Shown: positions 10,867 through 22,734 of the stretch, piece by piece
Numbering within the stretch: position 1 is the first letter of the stretch
Layout: every line of letters starts with the position of its first letter
Source of the DNA: Deroplatys truncata
Taxonomy: Eukaryota > Arthropoda > Insecta > Mantodea > Mantidae
DNA: 64,000 nucleotides
Assembly (NCBI GenBank): GCA_030765065.1
Contig: CM060979.1
Span: 15,901,001-15,965,000 of the forward strand
Reading direction: 5' to 3'
Notes under the pieces: generated by a model
Database searches by the model: none
What the model was told of the DNA's origin: nothing
Seen by the model: only the letters and a program-made list of their open reading frames with translations
Position numbers and translations under genes: made by a program

Positions 10867-11606
10867 TCTAATGTGTTACCACGATTTTCTCTACCCTCTA
10901 TCGTTTATTAGTGGGTATACAAACCTACTTTACACATTTCGTTATAGATACAAAGAGAACAACGATAGTCAAATGTTTAACAACTGGACGCTATATGCTG
11001 GCCTTAAAATTCCATACTGTTTCCATGGCATCGCGGGAAACAAGTGAATATCCAGAGGACTTTAAAAGAATGACCAAGTATTGAACTATTCGAACCATTA
11101 ATAACGGATATCTCGGAAGTGGCTTATGCCACAGAAAAGTTAATTGAAGTAAATTGTGAGTTTTAAAGAGATCCATCGCTTAACTTTTACCGGTTATACA
11201 AAATTCGTTCCGAATGAAGAGGACATCACAGGTTATTCGCAGAATATTGAAGATATAGGTTTTATTTGTCACGTAAATATATTTAATATATGTTATTTTA
11301 ATCAAAATCGTTAAGACACATTTTTGAGAAAATGAAAATTTCGAAAAATATTCTGGGTAAAGTACAGCTGGAGTGGGCGGATTTTCTTGAAAATACTTGT
11401 GTCGCATCTTTGGAAGATACTGAATTTAAATACCAAGTTTGGTGTTGATCCTACTTTACGTTTTTGAGTTATGTTGTTCACACGCAGACGGACCTTTTTC
11501 TAATTTATTTTATTCAGGGAGCTTAAAAAGATGTGTCTCTGTTAAACTCTCGGTACTGGAATGCAGTACTTTCTCTACCTACTATAGATAAGCAGGTAGT
11601 AGAAAC
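10867..11606 (-). mobile_element. family H2 copy
   Basis: Reverse H2, terminus TCTAATGTGTTACCACGATT at left after an A-run, internal GGACGCTATATGCTGGCC block, and degraded right terminus at GGTAGTAGAAAC. Confidence 0.65.
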
Positions 11607-11904
11607 GTGTTCGTCAGCGTGTATGTACTGCGAGTCTCCTAAATCCAAAATGTAGCACGATTAGAGAAGCAGGTTGAAAACACGCCAATGCAGTGTTTGG
11701 CGTCATGTTGGTGCGGCCTGGCCGACAACAGAGAGAGAAAGCCTTTCTGTCCCTGTATAGTTGAACCAACCGCCTCGTTTGTTTCAGCAACATTTTTCTC
11801 CCTCTCTGAAGGTTCGGTTTATCGCTTGTTCGCGCACAACTTCAAAAGCTAGTGTAGTTTTCTCTACCTCGATCCTCCGTCTCTTTTTTAAGTTTTGAAC
11901 AGTG
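11607..11904. other. non-repetitive stretch, no gene recognised
   Basis: Moderate G+C, includes GGCCTGGCCGACAACAGAGAGAGAAAG-like sequence near 11720. No convincing coding frame. Confidence 0.35.
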
Positions 11905-12690
11905 GCGGAGGCGCAGTCACATGATCTTCTCCACTCACTGTTCTTACAAAAACTTATATTCTTGTGTCTATTTCTTATTGATCAAGATAAAATGTCATTG
12001 CACATTTCATTGTTGGCCGAGCGAGATGGCTTCGCGGTAACGCGTGAAGCTCGCATTCGGGTGGTCCCAGGTTCGATTCCCGGCGACCGTCCACTCTGGC
12101 CTATGGGTTTTTCGTGGTTTTCCCGGTTCTTCAGGCGAATATGGAGTGGTTCCTCCTCTTCTATGACGACTCTCCTGTCCCTCTTTTCCTGTAACAATCA
12201 TTTCTTTCATTTCCATCGTTTCAGGGTTGTAAGACAAGATGACAACAATCGGTGGTGGAAGTTTCCTCCTGTCGTCGGTCGGGACTCTTCTCCGATGTGG
12301 GTCTCTTCGGGGGACCATTAGGGGTTGGGCGACGTCGGATGCATTAGAACTGGAAACATTAGGGGCCCCGCCAATGTTTATGCACGTGTCATCCGGATCT
12401 GGTCTCCCTTCGCGACTCTCCCTTCATCCCTCCCTCCGAAAGGTCATCGTAGAGGCACAAAGGGCCTGCCCCGGAGACTCCTCCGTTCGTGTACATATTC
12501 GTTTTAGGTATAAGAAGAATACAGTGGGCTAAGGCAACAGTCAGGGTTTTAAAAAGCACAACGCTATGTAATGGCTTTGAAATTCCATCCGACTTACATA
12601 CAATACTTACCGCCTTGCAGCTTGAAAAATGTTTAACTATTTTAAAGCTGAAACCATTTAGGATTAGGGCTACGCTACGGAGGGGGCGCC
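11905..12690 (-). mobile_element. family H relic split by a SINE
   Basis: Reverse H sequence (CACATGATCTTCTCCACTC) runs to about 12010 and resumes after the SINE near 12505 with a block also found near 40600 (TTTTAAAAAGC..ATCGCTATGTA). Strongly degraded. Confidence 0.45.
12013..12500 (+). mobile_element. tRNA-derived SINE
   Basis: Head with A box TGGCCGAGCGAGATGG and B box GGTTCGATTCC, then the body block CGTGGTTTTCCCGG..GGCGAATATGG seen in several other SINEs of the window, and a ~300-bp G+C-rich 3' part. The overlapping open frames (up to 139 codons) are SINE read-through. Confidence 0.7.
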
Positions 12691-12699
12691 TAGCACCTC

Positions 12700-13228
12700 G
12701 ACCCACACTGGGATCTTTGTGGACACACCCCCGGGAGGAACGGATTTAATGAAAGAGCCCTAGGCAACGATGGGCTGCGGGACCGGCCGACGCAGGTAAC
12801 AAAGACGCGCAGAGGTCCCTAATAGTTACAGGCTTGACCACCCAGCCGCAGAGTGCCCAAGGTAGTGCTGCCTAGCCACCAGAGGACTCACAGGGCCACT
12901 CCAGCGGAGACCGGGGAAAGCTCGACCCAGCGGCTTCCATCTGACGGGGCCGAGAAGTTCCAACACGCAAGCCATCTGCGCCATCTGTCGGCAGTCGTCC
13001 GACTCACAGCCCCGGAGACAAATTGTAGCGTGAAAGAGGAAGGTGGAAATGAGAGGGAATGAAGGAAGAGAAATTCGGGGGAATCAATGAGCCTTACCAG
13101 CATTCGCCTAGTGACCCGGGGAAACCGCCGAAAAAAAATCCATGGCTCAGGAAGGTCAGCTGCAGGAACCGAACCCACGACCTGATGCAACCGTCTGAGC
13201 CATCCCTCTCGGTAAGTGAAGTCAATGA
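12700..13228 (-). mobile_element. tRNA-derived SINE
   Basis: Minus-strand head at 13228-13150 (GGGATGGCTCAGACGG, GGGTTCGGTTCC) followed by CGGCGGTTTCCCCGGG and GGCGAATGCTGG body motifs, then a long G+C-rich body to about 12700. Confidence 0.65.
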
Positions 13229-13239
13229 TAAAGAATATG

Positions 13240-13525
13240 TCGGAACTGGTTAACACTAGAAACATTTTTATTTACATAGATTGTGTGCTTTTTTGAGTAG
13301 TAAGATATCATTATTTGTCAAGTAAGTATCTTAAATGTATAGCATTTTAACCAAAATAAATCCATTTTGAGAAATCCAAAATTTACGATACTTTTTCCAT
13401 GTAAGGGGTAGTTTAAGGTGGAGGGATTTTCTTGAAAATCCTTGTGTCACATCCTTGGTAGACGCCGAATTTAAATACCAAGTTTGGTATCTAAGCGAAT
13501 ATATGTAGTAGAGAAACTAAACATA
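13240..13525 (-). mobile_element. family H fragment
   Basis: Reverse H sequence with the TTCCATGTAAGGGGTAG..GGAGGGATTTTCTTGAAAAT block and right end TATGTAGTAGAGAAACT. Confidence 0.55.
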
Positions 13526-13634
13526 TTGGTACATAACTATTTGTTAATGACCAGATTTTGATTGCATTCTCGGAAGACAATTCACCACGTGCTTATAAAT
13601 GAGTTATATAACCTTCAAATTTCATACAAGCAAA

Positions 13635-15146
13635 TAAAAATAAGGGGTTTAACAACTTGACGCTATACGCTGGCCTTAAAATTCCATACTGTTTCCATGA
13701 CATCGCGAGAAAGACCAAAAAATCGACAAGGCTTTAAAAAAATGGCTAAATATTGAACAATATGAACCATTAATAACGGATATCTAGGAAATGGATAACG
13801 TCAGAGAAAGGTTATTTGAAATAAATTGTGTGTTTTAAAGAGATCTACATTTTTTGTGAAATACGTTTTCGTCTATAGTTTAACGTTTAGAGATTCTACA
13901 AGATTATATAAACTTCCATCTGAATGAAGAGGACTTCACAAGCTATTTCAAGATATACATTTTATTTGTCAAGTAAATATCTTTAATATACGGTATTTTA
14001 ATTAAAATCGTTAGACCCATTTTTTCAGAAATCAAAAGATTCGATAAACGTTCCATGTAAAGGGTAATTTGGGATAGGGGATTTCCTTTAAAAACCTTCG
14101 TGTCGCATCTTTGGAAGGTACTGAACTTAAATTCCAAGTTTGGTATTTATCCATTATTTCGTTTTTGTGTTATGCTGTTCACAGACACACACAAAGGAAT
14201 TTTTACTTTCTCTACTACGTATAGTAAGTAGGGGAAGCATTGTATTCCGAGATTTCACCGGAAATATATGTTTTGAGACCCCCTGAATAAAAAAAAAAGC
14301 ATTTTTGGAAACATGTCCATGCGTGTGTCTGTGAACAGCATAACTCAGAAACGAACAGTTGGATAAACACCAAACTTGGTATTTAGGTTCAGTATCTTCC
14401 AGAGATGCGACACAAAGGTTTTCAAGAAAACTCCCCTAACTCAGATTAGCCTTTACAGGGAACATTTTTCGAAAATTTTAATTTTTTCAAAAATGGCTAA
14501 CGATATTGATTAAAATATCATATGTTTAAGATATTTCCATGACAAATAAAATGTATATCTCGAATTTTCTGGGAATGTCTCCAAAAGTATTCTTCATTGT
14601 GAACGACTTTTGCATAACTGGTAAACCGTAAGAGAGAGAGATAGACAAAATTTTACTACACAAAAAATGTAGATCACGTTAAAATACACAATTTATGTCA
14701 CATACATTTTTTTTGTTGGATGAAGCATTTTCGAGATATTGCTTGTTCTTCCCTTAAATTTTCCAATACTTATACTTTTTCTCAAATTCGTTATTCATTT
14801 TTTTTATGTCCTGGACATGCAAAGAGATTGGAATACTGCACATAGCAACCAGATATTAAAAGATTTGACTGTCGCTTAAAGCCTAGCAAATCCCCTTGCG
14901 TCTACAAGAAAATTAGCAATAAGATTAACTTCGCGATTAATATGAAGCATATGGAGAATAAGCGTTTGTAAAAATAGTTTGTACAAGAGTAGAGAAAGTC
15001 ATGTGAGTGTAACACAAAGGAATTTTTTTAAAAAAGAATGTTTTTTGTTCAGGGGTCTCAAAACATGGATTTCCGATGAAGTCTCGATATATAATTTTGG
15101 GTGGAATGCAATTTTTTTATCTTCTGTGTACGTGGTAGGCAAAGTA
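13635..15146 (-). mobile_element. family H2 copy split by a nested H1 copy
   Basis: Reverse H2 from the GGACGCTATATGC-like block, interrupted at 14203 in the ACAAAGGAATTTTT stretch and resuming at about 15014, ending GGTAGGCAAAGT at 15146. Confidence 0.7.
14204..15013 (+). mobile_element. family H1 copy with unusual flanking duplication
   Basis: Forward H1 from ACTTTCTCTACTACGTATAG to GTGAGTGTAACACA. The normal last bases (TCAGA) are absent. The flanking ACACAAAGGAATTTTT of the host repeat is present on both sides (14188-14203 and about 15010-15026). Confidence 0.75.
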
Positions 15147-15737
15147 AAAACGGAATGAAGACCTTAAGACGGGAGAGTCTATAATGATTGAATGTTGACG
15201 AAAATGGCATCGGACATCTCAAGTAATAAGGAAGGAGTGTCAGTTTCCTTGAGGGTCGAGCAAGCGACAAGGCTAGTGCCATGATCATTTTGCAATGCGG
15301 CTTCTACAGAAGGAAATGCGAACCGCCACTGAAGCGTATCTCGCCTCACCCCCGTGCTAATGTTATATATATGTTTTTCATATCTCTCTCTCTCTCTCTC
15401 TCTCGCTCCCCTGAGTGACAAGAGATGATGGGGGGAGGTAGACTTTAGCGCTCCCAGCGGGGGGTCAGACTGTGCCCTGACCCTCGCTCGGACCGCCGTC
15501 CGTCATGTTAGTTTCGGTTGCCTCGACCACGCCTTCTGCTGGCTCGATGTGGAGCACTGTCAGGTTCCTCTGACACATGGTGGTAGCATTACTACCCCAA
15601 GCTTTTACTTCAGACCCGTCACGGACAGACGGCAAACTACACTTAGATAAAACGAATACACTTTCCTTACTTAGCTCGGCGTCAAAACTCACTTGTGCAC
15701 AGTGTTTTCTCAAAACAACTCATGTACATGCAACCCT
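15147..15737. other. non-repetitive stretch with a (CT)n microsatellite
   Basis: Looks single-copy, with a pure CT run at about 15382-15404 and moderate G+C. An 82-codon open frame on the minus strand (15465-15713) has no recognisable domain. Function not assignable. Confidence 0.4.
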
Positions 15738-15741
15738 TGTT

Positions 15742-16025
15742 ACTTTCTATAGTAAGTGATCACAGAAAATACACGTTTTAAGGTACCTTTAATCCAAAAA
15801 ATGGCATTTTAAACTCAGCGACCTCCAAGGATGGGAATCGAAGTTTTCAAGAAAACACACCTCCCCAACCCAAGCAACCCTTTACTTGGAAAAATTTACG
15901 ACATTTTTGATTTTGTCAAAAATGGCTCTTACGATGTTGACAAGATATCCCACATTTAGAATATTTACATGAAAAATACAATGTACATGTTGAATTTTCT
16001 GGGAAGACATACAAAATGTTACTTC
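15742..16025 (+). mobile_element. family H fragment
   Basis: Forward, 5' half only: ACTTTCTATAGTAAGT, ATACACGTTTTAAGG, and the AACGATG..GATTAAAATATC-like block, diverged. Confidence 0.5.
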
Positions 16026-16027
16026 CT

Positions 16028-16235
16028 GCCACTTTGTTCTAGAGGTAAGAGGTTCCCAGTTCCCAGTTCGAATCTCGGTTAGGGCGACTTACCCGGATAA
16101 GGTTTTCTTCAGAGTTTTTCCTATTCCTGAAAAGATGAATGTTGCGTAACCTTAAACTCTGTGGATCCCGGGCTCATTTGAGCATCATTTCACCTATTTC
16201 ATTCGTTCATCGTCCGATATGTCCTGAGACTAAAG
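16028..16235 (+). mobile_element. tRNA-like SINE fragment
   Basis: B box-like CAGTTCGAATCTC and downstream GGCGACTTACC followed by CATTTGAGCATCATTTC. Related in its body to the SINE at 49.04 kb. The A box region is weak. Confidence 0.4.
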
Positions 16236-16267
16236 GTCGCTATAAAAAATCTTAATATAAAAAAATA

Positions 16268-16948
16268 TCTGATGTGTTACACTCACATGACTTTATCTAC
16301 TCTTGTACAAACTATTTTTACAAACGCTTATTCTTCATATGCTTCATGTTAATCGAGATGTTAATCTTGTTGCTAATTTTCTTGTAGATGCAAGGGGAAT
16401 TGGTAGGCTTTAAGCTATAGTCAAATATTTTATCGCTGGTTGCTATGTGGAGTATTTCATCCTCTTTGCATTACCAGGACAAAAAAAAAATGAATAACGA
16501 ATTTGAGAAAAAGTATAAGTATATTTAAGGGAATACCAAGCAATATCTCGGAAACGGTTCACTCAACAAAAAAAATGTATATGACATAAATTGTGTATTT
16601 TAACGCGATCTACATTTTTTGTGTAGTAAAATTTTGTCTATCTCTTATGGTTTACCAGTTATGCAAAAGTCGTTCATAATGAAGAATACTTTTGGAGACG
16701 TTCCCAGAAAATTCAAGATATACATTTCATTTGTCATAAAAATATCTTAAACATATGATATTTTAATCAAAATCGTTAGAGCCATTTTTGAGAAAATTAA
16801 AATTTCCGAAAAATGTTCCATGTAAAGGGTAATCGGGGAAGGGGGGATTTTCTTGAAAACCTTCGTGTCGCATCTCTGGAAGATACTGAACCTAAATACC
16901 AAATTTGGTGTTTATCCGACTGTTCGTTTCTGAGTTATGCTGTTCACA

Positions 16949-16984
<36 letters not shown>

Positions 16985-17110
16985 CATGTCTCCAAAAAAT
17001 TTTTTTGGATTCAGGGGGTCTCAAAACATGTATTTCCGGTGAAATCTCGGTATTGAATTTTTGGGTGGAATACAATACTTCCCCTACTTACTATACGTAG
17101 TAGAGAAAGT
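16268..17110 (-). mobile_element. family H1 copy, full length
   Basis: Reverse H1 with both termini (TCTGATGTGTTACACTCACA and TACGTAGTAGAGAAAGT) and a pure (CA)n run at about 16949-16981. Contains a 95-codon open frame (16813-17100) that recurs in other copies. Confidence 0.85.
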
Positions 17111-17114
17111 AAAA

Positions 17115-17845
17115 ATGTAAGTCACAATTTATGTTAAATAAAAAATTTTGTGGCGTTTTAACATTTCCGAGATATTCCTTGTTATTGCAGTGAATTTTAA
17201 CACTTCATAAATGTTTCCCACCGCAAATCACTAATGTTTCTTCCGTGTTCATGAGTAGAGAACGAATTTTAAACCCTTCACATAGCGATCCACTTTTAAA
17301 AACTTTGAACTCTTTGGTTTTCTGTATTCCTCTTATACCTATGTGTGAGTGATGCAGATTTAATTCTATTTACAAGAAGTATATAGAAGAAGCTTTTGTA
17401 AGAACAGTTTGTAGGAGAGAGATATGTTCATGTGAATGCAACACAAACCATTTTTATGTATTTATTTTCTCTGTCATGAATCTATGGCAGGTAAGAGGTT
17501 GTATTGCATACAATCCAAAAATGCATGTTCTAGATTTCACCTGAAACACACGTTTTGAGACCTCATGATTCAAAAAAGAACCTACTTTTAGGAAACAAGT
17601 TCATGTGTCGTCTGTCAGTCTGAACACCATATATCCAAAAACGAAATGTTCGATAAAAATCAAATTTGGAATGCAAGTTCACCATCTTCCAAAGATACGA
17701 AATGAAGACTTTTAAGAAAATCCCACCCGAAACTACCTGTAAATAGAAACACTTAAAAGAAGGTTTACATTTTCTTCAAATTCACTGAGTTTATTAAAAT
17801 AGGTGAAACATATAACTAAGATATGTATTTCTTCTCTAACGGACT
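17115..17845 (+). mobile_element. two diverged family H fragments in tandem
   Basis: A 3' part (17115-17450, ending GAGAGATATGTTCATGTGAATG) is followed by a forward 5' part (from about 17468, GTATTGCATACAATCC, ATTTCACCTGAAACACACG). Confidence 0.5.
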
Positions 17846-19955
17846 CCCCTTCTTTGTAGTACTTACACCCCAAAGACATACAAGACAATCCTGTCGAGGA
17901 GCAAGCAAACTCTGGATCATAACATATCCAGGATGAGTGATCAGACCAATGACAAGCTAGTGCCTTGTGTCAGTAGTCTGTCGAGGAGCAAGCAAACTCT
18001 GGATCATAACATATCCAGGATGAGTGATCAGACCAATGACAAGCCAGTGCCTTGTGTCAGTAGTCTGTCGAGGAGCAAGCAAACTCTGGATCATAGCATA
18101 TCCAGGATGAGTGATCAGACCAATGACAATCCAGTGCCTTGTGTCAGTAGTCTGTCGAGGGGCAAGCAAACTCTGGATCATAACATATCCAGGATGAGTG
18201 ATCAGACCAATGACAAGCCAATACCTTGTGTCAGTAGTCTGTCGAGTAGCAAGCAAACTCTGGATCATAGCATATCCAGGATGGGTGATCAGCTCAATGA
18301 CAAGTCAATGTCTTGTGTCAGTAGTCTGTCGAGGAGCAAGCAAACTCTTAATCATAACATATCCAGGATGGGTGATCAGCTCAATGACAAGTCAATGTCT
18401 TGTGTCAGTAGTCTGTCGAGAAGCAAGCAAACTCTTAATCATAGCATATCCAGGATGGTGATCAGCCCAATGACTAGCCAATAACTTGTGTCGGTAGTCT
18501 GTCGAGTAGCAAGCAAACTCTGGATCATAGCATATCCAGGATGAGTGATCAGTCCAATGACTAGCCAATAACTTGTGTCAGTAGTCTGTCGAGTAGCAAG
18601 CAAACTGTGGATCATAGCATATCCAGGATGGTGATCAGCCCAATGACTAGCCAATAACTTGTGTCAGTAGTCTGTCGAGTAGCAAGCAAACTCTGGATCA
18701 TAGCATATCCAGGATGGTGATCAGCCCAATGACTAGCCAATAACTTGTGTCAGTAGTCTGTCGAGGAGCAAGCAAACTCTGGATCATAGCATATCCAGGA
18801 TGGTGATCAGCCCAATGACTAGCCAATACCTTGTGTCAGTAGTCTGTCGAGTAGCAAGCAAACTCTGGATCATAGCATATCCAGGATGGTGATCAGCCCA
18901 ATGACTAGCCAATAACTTGTGTCAGTAGTCTGTCGAGGAGCAAGCAAACTCTGGATCATAGCATATCCAGGATGGTGATCAGCCCAATGACAAGCCAATA
19001 ACTTGTGTCAGTAGTCTGTCGAGGAGCAAGCAAACTCTGGATCATAGCATATCCAGGATGGTGATCAGCCCAATGACAAGCCAATAACTTGTGTCAGTAG
19101 TCTGTCGAGGAGCAAGCAAACTCTGGATCATAGCATATCCAGGATGGTGATCAGCCCAATGACTAGCCAATAACTTGTGTCAGTAGTCTGTCGAGGAGCA
19201 AGCAAACTCTGGATCATAGCATATCCAGGATGGTGATCAGCCCAATGACAAGCCAATAACTTGTGTCAGTAGTCTGTCGAGGAGCAAGCAAACTCTGGAT
19301 CATAGCATATCCAGGATGGTGATCAGTCCAATGACAAGCCAATACCTTGTGTCAGTAGTCTGTTGAGGAGCAAGCAAACTCTGGATCATAGCATATCCAG
19401 GATGGTGATCAGTCCAATGACAAGCCAATAACTTGTGTCAGTAGTCTGTCGAGGAGCAAGCAAACTCTGGATCATAGCATATCCAGGATGGTGATCAGCC
19501 CAATGACAAGCCAATAACTTGTGTCAGTAGTCTGTTGAGGAGCAAGCAAACTCTGGATCATAGCATATCCAGGATGGTGATCAGTCCAATGACAAGCCAA
19601 TAACTTGTGTCAGTAGTCTGTCGAGGAGCAAGCAAACTCTGGATCATAACATATCCAGGATGGGTGATCAGCCCAATGTCTTGTGTCAGTATCCTGTCGA
19701 GGATCAAGCAAACTCTGGATCATAACATATCCAGGATGGGTGATCAACCCTATGCCTGGTATGACGGTGAAGAAGAAGGAAATGAAATGCAGTGATGAAA
19801 GGGATGATAGGAAAATTTACGGATCAAATTATCCAATCCAGCATTCGCCTATTGCCCGAGCAAAGCCGCAAAGAAATCTTCGGTCAAAGGCCCAGGGAGC
19901 TCCCGATTGCGGACCACAGACGTTAGCGCTTGAGCCATTCAGCTCTGTAAGGTAA
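17846..19955 (-). mobile_element. SINE-D copy with internal tandem expansion
   Basis: The minus-strand head at 19955-19880 (GCTGAATGGCTCAAGCG and a degenerate B box) and the distal end (GGTGTAAGTACTACAAAG) match the SINE at 193-578. In between, the single ~77-bp segment of that SINE is replaced by a 22-unit array. Confidence 0.7.
17893..19760 (+). repeat. 22-unit tandem array, 86/87-bp unit
   Basis: Units begin GTCGAGGAGCAAGCAAAC at 17893, 17980, 18067, 18154, 18241, 18328, 18415, 18501, 18588, 18674, 18760, 18846, 18932, 19018, 19104, 19190, 19276, 19362, 19448, 19534, 19620 and 19696. The first six are 87 bp. Most later ones are 86 bp (GATGGTGATC for GATGRGTGATC). The unit at 19620 is 76 bp. 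The 87-bp units create a spurious 29-residue repeat protein frame. Confidence 0.95.
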
Positions 19956-20165
19956 AATGTATATGTTGAATTATCTGTGATGTCTTACTAATTCGAAGTG
20001 ATTTTGTAAGTATAATTTTTTAAACGTGTAAATCATAAAACCAGACAAAAGCGTACCGTACAGCAAAATGTACTTTTCTTTAAAATACACGATTTATTTC
20101 AAATAACTTTTGTGTAGCATTAGTCATATCACAGATATCCGGTATTATTGGTTTAAATTTTGATC
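19956..20165 (+). mobile_element. family H fragment
   Basis: Middle part of a forward H element (AAAATGTATATGTTGAATT, GCACACGATTTATTTCAAATAA-like). Confidence 0.4.
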
Positions 20166-20755
20166 AAGATTTTGTTTTCTGTCGCCATCTAATTGTTTCC
20201 CGGGATGTCATTGAGCGACTACGGTATTTGAAGGCGTCATCACTTCGTGACTCGCGAGTTTATGACGCATGATAAAGGCTGTAGTTTTTAAGCTAGTGAG
20301 GTGATAAGGTTATTGCAAATAACCAGGTTTACACTCCGGCCGTGGTCTAACGCTGTCTTGTACGATAGTAGCACTGCTTCTACACCCCTCACGACGGGGG
20401 GTAGCCTTGCGAAGCGCCAGGTTGCGTGCGGTACTGTTTCAACCCCTCCTCCTCCTTATTTCGGCCTTCCAACTGTCCTTGGTTCTCACTGCCGAAAAGG
20501 TAAGGCTAGACAAAGAAAACGAAACAGCAGGTGAAAAATAACAAGCGTGCAACAATATACCCAGTTAATGTGTGTCGAATTTACCTTTTGGTTCAGCAAC
20601 CTATCCCTTCTTTCGTGAGAGAGTGTTCCCCTCTCCATCCACGAGGATGTTCAACTGTGAAACCTCTAAAATCCACAATTTTAGCTAGATTCGCTTGAAA
20701 TTCTAATCTAGCAATCGGGGTTTAACGTATGTGTGCCAAATTTCATCCATGTTAT
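20166..20755. other. no gene recognised
   Basis: Unique-looking DNA with a G+C-richer core (20330-20520) and a 77-codon open frame of low-complexity composition. No domain or splice structure supports a gene. Confidence 0.35.
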
Positions 20756-20756
20756 T

Positions 20757-21575
20757 ACTTTCTCTATCACGTGAAGTATTGCATTCCATCCAAAAATTCG
20801 ATACAGAGTTTTGACCGTAAATACAAGCTCCCTGAATTAAACAAAACCAAGGTCCGTCTGTGTTGTGTATCTGAACAGCCTAACTCAAAAAGGAAGAGAT
20901 GGATCAGCACCGAATTTGGTATTTAAGTGCAGTATCTTCCAACATGCACCAGGAAGATTTTTCAAAAAATTCCCCCACCCCAAACTACCATGTACATGAG
21001 CATTTTTAAAAAATGTTGTTTTCTAAAATATAGCTCAAATGATTTTGATTAAAATACTACATATTAAGGATATTTAAATGAAAAATAAAATGTATACCTT
21101 GAAGTTTTTGGAACAGCCTTTAAAATCCTCTTCATTTGAAAGGAATTTTATATAATCTTGTACAACTGGTAAACGTTAAGCGATAGAGGAAAATGGACTA
21201 CACAGAAGTGTAAGCTCTTTAAAACGCACAACGTTTTAGTGGCATAAGCCTTCTCTGAGGTATCCGTCGCTAAAGGCTCGAATTTGTCACTTTTTGGCCA
21301 TTATCTTAAAGTCGTGTCAACATTCAGTTGTTTCTCGCGATGTCATGGAAACAGTATGGAATTTTAAGGCCAGCATATAGCGTCCAGTTGTTAAACATTT
21401 GACTATCGCTGTTCTCTTTGTATCTATAACGAAATGTGTAATGTAGCTATTTCTGCAAAGGTTTATTTGGATTAAAATGTAGTAGATAGAAAAATAATCT
21501 TAATAAGAATAGTTTGTATACCAACTAATACACGATAGAGTGTAGGGAAACGCAAGTGAATGTTTCGCATCAGAT
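20757..21575 (+). mobile_element. family H2 copy
   Basis: Forward H2 from ACTTTCTCTATCACGTG to CGCATCAGA with T-rich flanks. Carries the GGAATTTTAAGGCCAGCATA and ATTTGACTATCGCTGTTC blocks. A short further H scrap follows to about 21680. Confidence 0.7.
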
Positions 21576-21679
21576 TACTTTTAGAAAGGGGTCTATGTGT
21601 AGAGTGTCTGTCTATTTTGGGGGGTATATATGAACAGCATAACTCAGAAACGAAAAGTGGGACAAATATCTATATAAAG

Positions 21680-22679
21680 TTTATTTTCCTAACTACTACT
21701 TCATTTAATGTAAGTTGGAATTGAGTTTTTTTTGTGGAACGCTCTTTAACTACTGCGGTCCTTAGCGTCACATTCTATATTGGGCGTGAAAGACCGCTAA
21801 TTTTGCTCAGAGGCCTCTTTATCAGGCTAGCGGTTCTTTTACGTGCCGTAAATCTACGACACGGGACCGCCGGCTTTGCTTTCCTTCCGAAGGAAGCCAT
21901 GCTAAGGATATTTACACCCGAAAAATATCCATTGCCCTCTAGCCGAGTTATAACCCGTGTACCTCGGGAACTAGAGACTAGCATAGATTTTAATCCAAAT
22001 AAACCTTTACAGAAATAGCTACATTACACATTTCGTTATAGATACAAAGAGAACAGCGACAGTCAAATGTTTAACAACTGAACGCTATATGCTGGCCTTA
22101 AAATTCCATACTGTTTCCATAACACTGCGAGGAAGAACTGAAAATCGATGAGACTAAAAGAATGGCTAAGTATTGAACAATTCGGACCATTAATAACGGA
22201 ATTCCCGGAAAGGGCTGATGCCACAAAATAGGGCGTTTTGAAGAGATCTACATTTTTTGTGTAGTACGTTTTCGTTTATCGCTCAGTTATACAAGATTCG
22301 TTCCGAATGAAGAGGACTTTACAGGATATTCCCAGAAAATTGAAGATAAACATCTTATTTGCAATATAAATATCTTTAATATATGATATTTAAATAAAAA
22401 TCGTTGGCGTCATTTATTTTTTAGAAAATAAAAGATTTCCGAAAAATGTTCAATGTAAAGGGGTTTGATTAGGGGATTTTCTTGAAAATTTCTCTGTCGC
22501 ATCTTGGTATTCAAGAAATTTTTCGTTTTTGAGTAATACAGTTCACATACACACACATCTACATGGAAGATTTTCTAATTTTTTATTCAGGGGGCCTGAA
22601 AACGTTTATTTTCGGTGAAATCTCGATATCGAATGTTTGGGTGAAATGCAATACTTTCTGCACCTACTAAGTAGAAAGT
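21680..22679 (-). mobile_element. family H2 copy split by a SINE
   Basis: Reverse H2 beginning with TTATTTTCCTAACTACTACT, interrupted by SINE-V, continuing at 21986 (AATCCAAATAAACCTTTAC) to CTACTAAGTAGAAAGT. Confidence 0.65.
21722..21985 (-). mobile_element. tRNA-Val-like SINE (SINE-V)
   Basis: Minus-strand SINE sharing body motifs CCTTAGCATGG, TCGTAGATTTACGGCAC and CAGAGGCTCTT-like blocks with copies at 32.6 and 60.9 kb. The tRNA-like head near 21980 is degraded (CCGAGGTACACGGGTTATAAC). The tail is A-rich and joins AACTCAATTCC. Confidence 0.65.
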
Positions 22680-22734
22680 AAAAAAACGAGTTTTTGTATT
22701 GGTTAGCGGGCTACTGTAGTTCACCTCCTACCCG

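Noticed and set aside
12013-12090. Functional tRNA gene
   Set aside because: A and B boxes are present, but the acceptor and anticodon arms do not pair into a full cloverleaf, and a SINE body follows. The same applies to the heads at 510-578, 27149-27225, 32720-32795 and 60875-60945.
15465-15713. 82-codon minus-strand open frame
   Set aside because: No domain, no clear splice sites and ordinary length for chance in this base composition.
16813-17100. Independent protein-coding gene beginning MFHVKG
   Set aside because: The frame lies wholly in a repeat copy, recurs in other copies and runs through a CA microsatellite. Kept only as a finding.
17933-18484. Open frame of 183 codons with a perfect 29-residue repeat
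   Set aside because: It exists only because six consecutive array units are 87 bp (divisible by three). It collapses at the 86-bp units, and the sequence derives from a SINE.
17893-19760. CRISPR-like direct repeat array
   Set aside because: Units are contiguous with no unique spacers, in a eukaryotic genome and inside a SINE.
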